A stretch of DNA of 64,000 bases. Origin: an uncultured Opitutaceae bacterium. Its GTDB lineage: Bacteria > Verrucomicrobiota > Verrucomicrobiia > Opitutales > Opitutaceae. The translations under genes and the position numbers were made by a program. Where the stretch lies: positions 22,902-86,901 of the forward strand of contig CALFNN010000082.1 in NCBI GenBank assembly GCA_937902925.1, read 5' to 3'. The notes below the pieces were generated by a model that was given only the letters and a program-made list of their open reading frames with translations, was not told the DNA's origin and ran no database searches. Positions 52,105 through 61,700 of the stretch are shown piece after piece (positions within the stretch are counted from its first letter, which is position 1; each line of letters opens with the position of its first letter).

Positions 52105-53505
52105 ATGTCCCAAGTCCGCGTCCGTTTCGCCCCGAGTCCGACGGGGTTCTTCCACATCGGCAGCGCCCGCACCGCGCTGTTCAACTGGCTTTATGCGCGG
52201 CACACGGGCGGCGTTTTCATCCTGCGGATCGAGGACACGGACAAGGAGCGCAACAGCGAGCGGTTTCTCCAGCTGATCTACGACAGCCTGACGTGGCTGG
52301 GGATGGACTGGGACGAGGGCCCAAAGCCCGACGGCAAAGGCGAGCGCGGCGACTTCGGTCCCTACCGGCAGAGTCAGCGCGGTGCGATCTACGAGGACTA
52401 CAAGCAAAAGCTGCTCGCCGCGGGGCGCGCCTACGAGAAGGACGGTGCGATCTGGTTCAAGCTGCTGGGTGAGCGCTACCGGGTCTTTGACGATCACCGC
52501 AAGAAGGAGGTCGAGAAGGTGAAGTGCGAACCGGTGGTGATCGACGACAAGATCCGTGGCCGGGTCGAGCGGATGGAGGACGAGGACTTCGTGATCTTCC
52601 GGTCCGACGGCAACCCGGTGTTTCATTTCGTGAACGTCGTCGACGACATCACGATGAAGGTGTCGCACATCATCCGGGGCGAGGACCACCTTTCGAACAC
52701 GAGCAAGCACGTGCGGCTCTACGAGGGGCTGGGCGTCACGCCGCCGGTGTTCGCGCACATCCCGCTGATCCTGAAATCGCCCGAGATGGGGCAGGGCAAG
52801 ATGAGCAAGCGCGACAAGGGCGCGCTGATCGAGGAATACCAGCAGCGCCGCTTTCTGCCGGAGGCGCTGGTGAACTACCTCGCACTCCTTGGCTGGAATC
52901 CCGGCGACGATCGCGAGAAGATGCCGATCGCGGACATCGTGCGGCTGTTCGATCTGCCGGGCGTCAACCAGAGCAATGCCAAGTTCGACCCGAAGAAACT
53001 CGCGCATCTCAACATGGCCTACCTGCTGGAGCAGCCAGCGGAGCGGTTTATCGCGCTGGCGAAAGCATATTTCGCGACCCAGCCGAATGCCGGTGCGGCG
53101 CTGGCCGACGACGGTTATTTCCGCGAAGTCATGGCGCTCGCGCAGCCGAAAATCAAAGGGCTCGAGGAGCTTGGTGGCTACACCGTCTATTTCTTCGCGG
53201 AGGATTTTCCGGTCGACGAAAAGGTCAAAGCCAAGGTCATGACCAAGGGCGATCCCAAGGCGCGGCTGGGCGAGTTGATCGCGGCGCTGGCGGGGTTTGA
53301 TTTTTCGAGCGACATCGCGATCGAAGAAGGACTCAAGGCCCTGGCGGCGAAAAATGGGCTTGGCTTTGGCGACTACCAGGCGGTGGCACGGCTCGCAGTC
53401 TCGGGGACGAATGTTGGGCCGAGTATCACGGGAATGTTCCGTGTGCTCGGGCGCGACCGCGTGCAGCGGCGGCTTGAGAAGTTTCTGGTCACACTCCCCG
53501 GCTAG
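52105..53505 (+). CDS. gltX: glutamyl-tRNA synthetase
   Basis: A 466-residue class I synthetase. It has the HIGH-type motif [18 protein letters not shown] near the N-terminus, [19 protein letters not shown], and the KMSKS-type loop [16 protein letters not shown]. The C-terminal anticodon-binding domain is complete. Whether it also charges tRNA-Gln cannot be seen here. Stop overlaps the convergent TPR gene by 4 bp. Confidence 0.95.
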   Translation: MSQVRVRFAPSPTGFFHIGSARTALFNWLYARHTGGVFILRIEDTDKERNSERFLQLIYDSLTWLGMDWDEGPKPDGKGERGDFGPYRQSQRGAIYEDYKQKLLAAGRAYEKDGAIWFKLLGERYRVFDDHRKKEVEKVKCEPVVIDDKIRGRVERMEDEDFVIFRSDGNPVFHFVNVVDDITMKVSHIIRGEDHLSNTSKHVRLYEGLGVTPPVFAHIPLILKSPEMGQGKMSKRDKGALIEEYQQRRFLPEALVNYLALLGWNPGDDREKMPIADIVRLFDLPGVNQSNAKFDPKKLAHLNMAYLLEQPAERFIALAKAYFATQPNAGAALADDGYFREVMALAQPKIKGLEELGGYTVYFFAEDFPVDEKVKAKVMTKGDPKARLGELIAALAGFDFSSDIAIEEGLKALAAKNGLGFGDYQAVARLAVSGTNVGPSITGMFRVLGRDRVQRRLEKFLVTLPG

Positions 53506-55571
53506 TCCGGCAATTCAGGCAGGTCGGGCCGGAGCCGGCGGGCTTCGAGGTAATGCCGGCGCGCCTCGTCCGGACGACCGGCGTCACGGAGGACGAGTGC
53601 GAGACTGTAGTGCGCCTCGGCGTAGTCGGGCCGGAGTTTCAGAGCGGTTTCGAACTCGGCGACCGCTTCCGGGAGTCGGTCCGCAAACCGGAACACGGTG
53701 CCCAAATTGAGATGATATTCGGCGGAAGCTGGCACCAACCGGATGGCCGCACGATATTCCTTGACCGCGGCGTCGGTTTGCCCGGTCTTCCGCAGGACGT
53801 TGGCGAGGTTGTTGTGCGCCTCGGCGAAGTCGGGTTGAATTTCCAGCGCGCGCTTGTATTCGGCCATGGCGTCGGCGGGCCGGCGGGCAGCGAGAAGGGC
53901 GATGCCGAGATTGTTGTGGGCGTCGGCAAAGTCGGGCCGGAGCCGCAGGGCCTGCCGATAGCGGAAGATGCCGGCATCGATCCGGCCGGACTCGACCAGC
54001 ACGGCGCCGAGGTCGTTGTAGATTTGAGGCACATCCGGTGCGAGTTTCAGGGCGGCTTCCTCGTGGGCGATGGCTGCGTCGAAGCGGCCGGCGGTCTGCA
54101 ACGCCAGGCCGAGGCCAAGGTGGGCGTTGCCATAGTCGGGCTTCAAGCGCAGCGCCTCCTGAAACTCGAAGATCGCTTCCGGCAAGTGCCCGGAATTCTG
54201 CAGCACGACCGCCAGATTGTAGTGGGCGAGCGTCGAGGTCGGGTTGAGCTCCAGCGTCCGGCGGTAGGCTGGCACCACCTCGGCGATGCGGCCTTGGGCG
54301 ACGAGCAATTCGGCGAGATTATTGTAGGCCATCCAGCACGCAGGATTCCGCGCGATGGTCGTGCGGTAGAGAGTCTCGGCATCGCGATAGGGCCGGTTCT
54401 GCTGCCACGTCAGCGTGGCGAGTCCCGCCACGAGGACCGGCGGCACCGCCCGCCACGCGCCCGGCAATCGGACGAGCCCGCCAGCCGCCAGGGCAATGAG
54501 GCCGAGGCTCGCGAGATATTGGAAATGATCGGCGACGTAGGAAAAGAGAAACGGATAGATGTTGAAAAATCCGAGGACGGGGAAAAGTCCGCCGATAAAA
54601 AGCAAGACGCCGGCGAGCGGGGCGCGGGTCCGCGAACGCAGCCACCAGAGCGTCGCCAAGGCGCCGATTGTCGCCAACGGGAACAACCACAGCTCCACGG
54701 CGGCGGAGTCGATCGTCCAGCGCGGGTAGATGAACGTGAGATTTGCCGGCCAGACGAGCTTGCCGAGATAAAACCAAACCACGCGGCCGGCGAGCAGACA
54801 GCGTTGCCCGATTCCGAGGTCGAACGCGGTGCCTTGCGCGCCGATGAGCGTGCGCTCGACCCAGGCCGTGAAGAGACCGCCCGCGGCGCCGAGAACGAAC
54901 CACGGCAACAGCGGCACGACGTCCGACCGCCAAACGATTCGACCGCGACGCCACCAGAAAACCACGAGTAGTGCGGCGGGCAGGGTCGCGGTGACGGTCT
55001 TCGTCAGCAACGCGAAGACGAAGAAGGCGAGAGCGACGAGGTAGGCTCGCGCCGACCGGGTTTCGTCGAACCGAAAATAGGCGAGTGCCGCGGCGAGGTA
55101 GAACGCGAGCGAGAGCGTGTTCTTTTGCTCCGAGATCCACGCGACCGACTCGACGTGGACCGGATGGAGCGCGAACAGAAACGCCGCGAGCCACGCCCCG
55201 GGCACGGCCAGCCGGCGGAGCGCTGCGACGAACAGGCAGGCGCACAGGAGGTGCAGCGCGAGATTGGTGAGATGATAGCCGGCGACGGCATCGCCCCACA
55301 GACGATGTTCGACCCAAAACGCGCTGTGCAGAACCGGATAGTATTGTTGCGTGGCACCGAGATCGAACCAGATGCGGGCGAGCCCCAGCAGCGAGCGCAG
55401 TTCAGGCTTGGTCACGTGCGCGGCGTCGTCCCACAACAAGCCGCCGTCGATCGCGGGAAAATAGGCGACGACAACGGTGCAAACCAGCAGGAAGCCGAGG
55501 AGCAAATCCCTGGTGCAACGGGGAAGGCGCGGTGACATCGGCCGGGATGTTGGGCCGCTTCGCGACACCAT
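53502..55571 (-). CDS. TPR-containing polytopic membrane protein (TMTC-like)
   Basis: A 689-residue protein. The first 400 residues hold about ten transmembrane helices ([37 protein letters not shown]). The latter resembles the first luminal loop of GT-C/TMTC-type glycosyltransferases, with acidic LLWDDAAH. The last 270 residues are about eight tetratricopeptide repeats ([20 protein letters not shown] and so on). In eukaryotic TMTCs this layout transfers mannose to proteins; bacterial relatives are uncharacterised. A shorter start at 55538 is possible. Confidence 0.75.
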   Translation of the reverse strand: MVSRSGPTSRPMSPRLPRCTRDLLLGFLLVCTVVVAYFPAIDGGLLWDDAAHVTKPELRSLLGLARIWFDLGATQQYYPVLHSAFWVEHRLWGDAVAGYHLTNLALHLLCACLFVAALRRLAVPGAWLAAFLFALHPVHVESVAWISEQKNTLSLAFYLAAALAYFRFDETRSARAYLVALAFFVFALLTKTVTATLPAALLVVFWWRRGRIVWRSDVVPLLPWFVLGAAGGLFTAWVERTLIGAQGTAFDLGIGQRCLLAGRVVWFYLGKLVWPANLTFIYPRWTIDSAAVELWLFPLATIGALATLWWLRSRTRAPLAGVLLFIGGLFPVLGFFNIYPFLFSYVADHFQYLASLGLIALAAGGLVRLPGAWRAVPPVLVAGLATLTWQQNRPYRDAETLYRTTIARNPACWMAYNNLAELLVAQGRIAEVVPAYRRTLELNPTSTLAHYNLAVVLQNSGHLPEAIFEFQEALRLKPDYGNAHLGLGLALQTAGRFDAAIAHEEAALKLAPDVPQIYNDLGAVLVESGRIDAGIFRYRQALRLRPDFADAHNNLGIALLAARRPADAMAEYKRALEIQPDFAEAHNNLANVLRKTGQTDAAVKEYRAAIRLVPASAEYHLNLGTVFRFADRLPEAVAEFETALKLRPDYAEAHYSLALVLRDAGRPDEARRHYLEARRLRPDLPELPD

Positions 55572-55637
55572 GCGAACCCGTTCCGGCGGTGTCTGGTTTT
55601 TGCCTGCGACCCGGCGCGCCGGTAGCCGCAGGCGGGA

Positions 55638-57812
55638 TTAATTTACAGTGCGCGTGATCTGATCCGGCCCAAAGACATACTTGAAGCTTTTGCCTCCAAG
55701 CGTGCCGACGACAACCGGTGCGCCGTTTTCCGACTCGAGCTGGAACGGCGCGCCGGTGGTGGCGGCCTCGCTGGACCCGGTGGGAAAAAAGACCGAGGCG
55801 ATGATGTTCTCCTCCGCCGGCGCCGTGACCACTGTGCTGAAGTAGGGCGCCCACGTGAGCTGCGGCTCCTCCGTGATCGGAAGGTCGGGCTGGCGGCCCT
55901 GAATGACGGAGAAGGCGCCATGAAAGAGCGGCAGCATCTCGAGATCGCTGCGACGCGCCCGAGTGCCCGTGGTGGGAGCATCGCCGGTCGTGTAGCGGTG
56001 CTCGCCGTCGGCCGGCTGGGGCGTGGGGCGGGCGGCCGCGCCGCGTGCGGCGGCACCCTGGCGGCCACCGCGTCCCGCAGCTTCGGGTGACGCGGCGCGG
56101 AGGACGACGTGGTCTTTCGCTGGGTCGATGTCGACGCCGGGGTGGAAGCGCACCTCGATCTCCGCGCCGACGGCGCAGTTGACCCGGTCGAGGACGATCA
56201 CGGCGTTCGTGTCCTTGTCCAAGACGATCGAACGGTCCCAGTGCTTGAGCTCGCGGCCCGGATAGGCGTGCGTGGGATCCATCATCACATAGGCGAATCC
56301 GGGGCTCGACTCATAGTGCGTGATGTGACCGCCGATGCCGTCGCGCCAGGGCTGGTCCTTGAGCTTGGCCTCGATCTGCTCCTCTCCGTTCACCATGACG
56401 CAATTGTGGCCGGAGGTCCGCGCCTCCAGATAATCCCAGCGCATCGCGCCGAAATATTTCTCGTCGTAGGGCGTGCGTGGAACCTCGCCGACAAAATTCA
56501 GCCCCTCCCAGGTGAGGTTGAACGTCCCACAATCGAGGTGGCCGTGATGCGGATCGTCGTTCATCCCAGCCTTGGTCGCGACGGTCATGTAATCCGCGCC
56601 GAAATTCTTCCGCATGACCGCCCAGTCGATGCTGGGAAAAAACTTCGAGGTCTCGGCGGGTTTCTCCGGTTTGACGGTCGTGGCGGGCCAGATGAGGTCG
56701 AAGATCGTTTCCTGCGAGCGGACAAAATTCCTGACATACCACGCGGCGTGCGGGTCGCCGCTTTCCTGGGCGAGCTTGTTCATCACGTAGGATTCGCCAA
56801 CTGCGGTGCCCGAACCGTCACCAAAACCGGCCGTCATGCCGTAGAGGCCGAAATCCTCGGGATGCGGCGAAAGGCTGCGATGCTTGAACATGTCGATCCT
56901 GCCGCCGGTGACGCGCTTGATCGCCTCCATGAACCGGACGCTTTCGCCGAGGCCGTAAGCCCAGTAGCCGCGACCCTCCTGCCAGCCACCATCCTCGCCG
57001 ATGTGATCGATCATGCTCCAGATGCCTTCGCAGGAGCGGGCGACGACGTCGGTGAGCTGCGGATCGTCGTCGAGCAACGCGAGCGCGGCGAGCCCGAGGC
57101 CGGTGTGGCAGATGCCGGACCAGTTGCATTTGTAGGCGGTGGCCCACCAAAGATACTCGTAGTTGCCGCGGACCTGCATGATCGCCTTTTCGAGCAGGGC
57201 GCCGCGCAGGCGGTCGCGTTGCGGTTTGGCCAGCGCGGGGTAGAGCCAGTCGTAGATGTAGGCCATCTGCTGGCTGGTGGCGCTCGCGGTGATGTCGTAG
57301 GTGAACGCCACCTCGTCGTCCTTCGCGCCGTAGGGCCAGACCCGCGGGTAGATCACGTCGAAGGTGTGCGGGGTTTGCATCCACGATTCCTGCGCGCAGA
57401 CGATGTTTGCGTGATAGAACGCCTTCGCCACGTATTTCTCGTCGCCCGTCATCTGGTAGAGAAACGCGAGCGTGAAGGCGGCGTTGAGGTGCTGGGTGAC
57501 GAACCGGCGGTAGTCGTCGGCGCCGACATAACGCGTGTGCATCTCGCGCGGCGGCGCCTGGTCGTTCTCGACGGTGGCGTAGAGGAGGCGCCGGCCTTCG
57601 AGCAGGAATTTCTCGAACACCTCGGCGGAGCGAGGGTCGGCCTTGATCCGCCGGAGCATCGCCGGCTTTTCGGCGGCAGTGAACAGCAGGTAGGGATGCT
57701 GGCGGGGTGTCTTGCCGAGATCGGCGCAGAGAGCCTTGAAGTCGGGGGCAGTCTGGGCCGGCAGGACGGTTGCCGAGACCAACGCCGAGGCGAGGAGGAG
57801 GGGTTTGAGCAT
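55638..57812 (-). CDS. heparinase II/III-family polysaccharide lyase
   Basis: A 724-residue exported protein with signal peptide (LKPLLLASALVSATVLPAQ); start ATG at 57812. The alpha/alpha toroid part has YLWWATAYKCNWSGICHTGL and GEDGGWQEGRGYWAYGLGES. The C-terminal beta-sandwich begins near MNDDPHHGHLDCGTFNL, the heparinase II/III core. A low-complexity Ala/Arg/Gly insertion at about residues 568-605 is probably a loop. These enzymes cleave uronic-acid polysaccharides such as alginate or heparin; substrate not determinable here. Confidence 0.8.
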   Translation of the reverse strand: MLKPLLLASALVSATVLPAQTAPDFKALCADLGKTPRQHPYLLFTAAEKPAMLRRIKADPRSAEVFEKFLLEGRRLLYATVENDQAPPREMHTRYVGADDYRRFVTQHLNAAFTLAFLYQMTGDEKYVAKAFYHANIVCAQESWMQTPHTFDVIYPRVWPYGAKDDEVAFTYDITASATSQQMAYIYDWLYPALAKPQRDRLRGALLEKAIMQVRGNYEYLWWATAYKCNWSGICHTGLGLAALALLDDDPQLTDVVARSCEGIWSMIDHIGEDGGWQEGRGYWAYGLGESVRFMEAIKRVTGGRIDMFKHRSLSPHPEDFGLYGMTAGFGDGSGTAVGESYVMNKLAQESGDPHAAWYVRNFVRSQETIFDLIWPATTVKPEKPAETSKFFPSIDWAVMRKNFGADYMTVATKAGMNDDPHHGHLDCGTFNLTWEGLNFVGEVPRTPYDEKYFGAMRWDYLEARTSGHNCVMVNGEEQIEAKLKDQPWRDGIGGHITHYESSPGFAYVMMDPTHAYPGRELKHWDRSIVLDKDTNAVIVLDRVNCAVGAEIEVRFHPGVDIDPAKDHVVLRAASPEAAGRGGRQGAAARGAAARPTPQPADGEHRYTTGDAPTTGTRARRSDLEMLPLFHGAFSVIQGRQPDLPITEEPQLTWAPYFSTVVTAPAEENIIASVFFPTGSSEAATTGAPFQLESENGAPVVVGTLGGKSFKYVFGPDQITRTVN

Positions 57813-57956
57813 GCGGGACGGGGTTCGGTGGCGAGGTCCGCGGAAACGGCCGCGGATCGTCACAACCGCTAAACGGGCGCCCCCGCGAGAGGATGCGCCC
57901 GGCGCCCGGGCATTTTGCTGATATCGTTGAACGCGCCGCAACGACGCCGGCGGCGT

Positions 57957-58559
57957 TCAGCTCCGCGCGAGGATCAGCTCGAGCAGAACGCCGTAGTCGT
58001 TGACGGCGGGAAACTGGGGAAACTGCTTCACGATGTTCTCGGGCGCGTGGAACAGGATGCCGTGATCGGCCTGGGCTAGCATCGCAGTGTCATTGAACGA
58101 ATCGCCGCCGGCGATGACGTTGTAGTTGAGCGACTGGAGCGCGGCGACGGCGTGTTTCTTCTGGTCGGCGAGGCGAAGCTGGTAGCCGGTGAGGCGATCG
58201 CTTTCGACGACGAGGCGGTGGCAGAGCAACGTTGGCCAGCCCATCTGGCGGAGAAACGGCTGGGCGAACTGCTCGAACGTGTCGGACAGGATCAGGAACT
58301 GCAGCCTGCCGCGGAGGGCGTTAAGGAAATCGAGCGCGCCGGGCAGGGGGGCGAGACCGCCGATGACCTCCTGGATTTTCGACAGCGTGATGCCGTGCCG
58401 GTCGAGGATGCCGAGACGGTAGCGCATCAACTTGTCGTAGTCGGGCTCGTCGCGCGTCGTGCGGCGCAATTCGGCGATGCCGGTGCGCTCGGCGACGGCG
58501 ATCCAGATTTCCGGGGTGAGAACGCCCTCCATGTCGAGGGTGACGATGCTTTGTTTCAC
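57957..58559 (-). CDS. thrH: ThrH-type phosphoserine phosphatase / homoserine phosphotransferase
   Basis: A 200-residue HAD-family enzyme starting at GTG 58559. It follows Pseudomonas ThrH closely: VTLDMEGVLTPEIWIAVAER, RDEPDYDKLMRYRLGILD, FLILSDTFEQFAQPFLRQMG, GGDSFNDTAMLAQA, GILFHAPENIVKQFPQFPAV. ThrH removes phosphate from phosphoserine and can move it to homoserine. Length and spacing match the known enzyme (205 residues). Confidence 0.9.
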   Translation of the reverse strand: MKQSIVTLDMEGVLTPEIWIAVAERTGIAELRRTTRDEPDYDKLMRYRLGILDRHGITLSKIQEVIGGLAPLPGALDFLNALRGRLQFLILSDTFEQFAQPFLRQMGWPTLLCHRLVVESDRLTGYQLRLADQKKHAVAALQSLNYNVIAGGDSFNDTAMLAQADHGILFHAPENIVKQFPQFPAVNDYGVLLELILARS

Positions 58560-58640
58560 TGGACGCGCAGTGAACCAGAGGTTTTTGGGCGAACGCAAGC
58601 GCGGGCGTGGCGCGGGGTGCACCGAAAGGGTGGTATTGAC

Positions 58641-58709
58641 TATGGGAGCGGCCTTATGCCGCGATGCCATGGCTCGCAGGTGGCTATCGCGGCGCAAAGC
58701 CGCTCCTAC
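58641..58709. repeat. REP-like palindromic element
   Basis: Two inverted copies of a GGAGCGGC-type motif: left arm TATGGGAGCGGCCTTATGCC (from 58641, continuing to 58669) and right arm 58681-58709 (ending CGCTCCTAC). They fold into a long imperfect hairpin. The GTAGGAGCGGC core resembles REP elements of several Gram-negative groups. It sits between thrH and the giant surface gene and may help end the latter's transcript. Confidence 0.6.
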
Positions 58710-58774
58710 CGCTCGCTGGCGGACACGGTGGAACTGCGCTGCTGGAACCGACGTAGGCGAGACGAACGCCCGGA

Positions 58775-61700
58775 CTATGGATTGACGACGATCTGGGTGG
58801 TGACGTTGACGCCGTCCTGGAGGAGGACGGCCTTGTTGGCTTGGGCGGGCAGGACGGTGCCTTGCGAGGTGGTGCCGCTCACGAACTTGAGTTGCGTGAG
58901 GCCGCTGACCTTGACCGGCTGGCCGTTGGCCTGGAGCAGGTCGCCGCCCGCGATGCGCGCATCGCCGGTCGAGCCGACGATGAGCACCGGCGTGGCCGAG
59001 TCGGACGCGTTGATGTCGCCGAGATAGACGGGGCCGGAGAACTGCACGCCAGGTGCATAGATCCCCGTGAAGCCGGTGGTGGCGAAGCAGCTCGCGTTGC
59101 CGGCGCGGATGCCGCCGAATTTTCCGTTGGTGCTCTGGATGGCGATGAAGGCGATGTCCGCGACCCCGTCGTAGGTCACCCCGGGCTTGAAGAGCGCCGA
59201 GTTGACGGCCGTGACGGGGCCGACGCTGAAGACCGAGAGGTTGCTGGTTTCGTTGGCGCCGGTGATGACGAGCCCCGCATGACCTTTCACGTAGTCGACG
59301 CCCGGTTGGTTATAGTTCGACGCGGGGCTGGGACTGGAGGCCCCGTCCATGGTCACCGACAGCGTGCCGGCACCGGAGAACTCGACCTGCACGATGTCGT
59401 TGGAGAGGTCGACAAACGAGATGCGGGTGACCTGGGCGGTATCGGCGGTGACGGTCGCGGCGGGGCCCTGGAGGAGCACCTGGTCGTAGGTGTTGCCGTT
59501 GGGGTGGACGATGTTCTCGCCGACGTCGGTGCCGGTGCCGATCACCTTGTCGGTGGTCAAAATGCCGACGATGACCGGATTGCTGGTGCCGCTGCCTCCG
59601 CCGGGAAGCGTGGCGGTGTAGGTGTAGAGACCGGCGGTCGGGGGCTGCACGTTGTTGAGCGTGAGGCTGGGGCCGGTGGCGCTGCTCACGGTGCTGCCAT
59701 CCCGCTGCCATTGGTAGGTGACGTTCGGGTTGCTGGTGCCGGCAGTAAGCGTCGCGGTGCTGCCCGGTGCCGGCGCGGGAATTTGCGTTCCGGTGGTGAC
59801 GGCGGGCGGCGGGCCGGCGGTGACGTTGAAACTGCGGTCGACGCTCGGGGCGGCGTTGAAGAAGTTAACGTTGCCGGACTGGGAAGCCCTCACCGTGACC
59901 GAACCCGTGCCCGTGAACGACACGGTATTGCCCGAGACCGCGGCCGGGCCGCTGACGACAGAGAATGAAACCGACAGGCCGGAACTCGCCGTGGCGGAGA
60001 GGGTGACGGTCTGGCCGAGGATCGCGTCACCGGGCGCCGCGAAGGCGATGGTCTGTGAGGCCGCGGCGACGGTCAGAGTGCCACTGGCGTAGCTGAAGGT
60101 GTAGTTGGCCGAGGTGCCGCCGCTGACCGTGATCGCATAGGTGCCGACTTGGGAACTGGAGGTGGCACTCGTGCTCGCGACCGGTTCGGTGAAGGAGGCG
60201 GCGGTGTCGCCGTTGCGGAGTCCGGTGTAGCTGACCGTCAAGGCCGGATTCCCTGATCCGTAGGCACGAGTCTTGTTGTCGGCGGTGGCCGTTAGCGCCG
60301 CCTTGGCCACGGTGAGGACGAGCGTCGAGGGCACGCCAGTGCCGGAGCCGTTGGTGGCGGTCAGCGACACGTTGAAGCTGCCGCTTTGCGTCGGCGTGCC
60401 GGAGATGACACCGGTGCCGGTGTTGAGGCTGAGGCCGGTGGGCAGGCCCGTCGCCGCGAAGCTCGTGGGCAAATTCGTCGCGGTGATCGTGTAGCCGCCG
60501 AATACACTGCCGTAGGTGCCGCTCGCGGTGAGCGTGCTCGTGATCGTCGGCGTGCTGGTGGCGCCGATCGCGATCTGGAGCGAGCCGGTCTGCGGACCGG
60601 TCGCGGCGTTGGCGCCGTAGAAGTAAGCGTAGTCCGGGTTCGTCAGCCAGGCGCCTGCACCGCCGGTCGTATCAGCAGTTTCCTTGATGTTGTAAGCTCC
60701 GGCGCCAGAGGTATCGGCGAAGACGACCCAGTAGGTGGTGCTGGCGGTGAGGAGTTGCGTGCTGGTCCAGACATTCAGCGTGTTGGCGGTGAGACTGGTG
60801 GGATTGGTCAGCGTGGCGACGATGGCTGAGCTTGGGGCGCCAGCATTGTCGGCCCGGATGGTCACGACGGGCGCGGGCGTGCCAGTGATGGTGCCGAGCG
60901 CAGCAGTCACCGTGGTGAGCGACAACGGAGCGCCGGCCGCGGTGGTGAAGCGCTGCGCGACCAGGTTGGTCGTGGCGCCCGAGACGCTGCGCGTCGTGCC
61001 CGCGGTAAGGCTGACGGCGTCGAAAACGTTAGCGACGCCAGCGATGTAGAAATCGCCGGTCGTGAAGCCGCCCGCGGCGAGCGCATTGCCGGCGAGGTCG
61101 GCGATGCCGGTGCCGCTGGCCTTGAGGTCGAGCCGCAACTGGCCCTGGCCGGCGAGCGTATTGACCGGGACATCGTAGACTGACGGGCTGACTTGGTTGA
61201 CCGTGCCGATCGTGCCGGTGGGCGTGCCGGACACCACCGTGAGCGCGAAGTCGGACGCGTCGACGCCGGTTACGGCTTCGTTGAACGCCACCCGCCAGGT
61301 GACGCTCGCCGCCGCGGTGTTCACGGTCGAGGGAACCTGGCGCGAGATCGTGTTGAGCGTCGGCGCGGTGGTGTCGACGAGGACGCTGGTGGTCGAGCCG
61401 ACGGAGTTCAGGGTCAGGGTGGCATTGATGCCGGTGCCGCCTTGAATCGTGCCGCCGTTGAGCGTGAGCGCGCCGACGGCGATGCCGTCGGTATCCGTCT
61501 GTCCGGCGAGCACGGTGTAGCGGAACAGGGCCGTGGTCGCCGTGGGACTGGAGACGTAGTTGGCTTGCACCGTGGTGGCGCCGATCGTGAGGGCGATGCG
61601 CGGCGTGCCGGTGATCGTCGTGTTCTGATCGAACGTGACCGTGAAATCGAGGTTGGCGCCGGCCTTGTAGCTGCCGTTGGCGGGGACGGCGACACTCACG

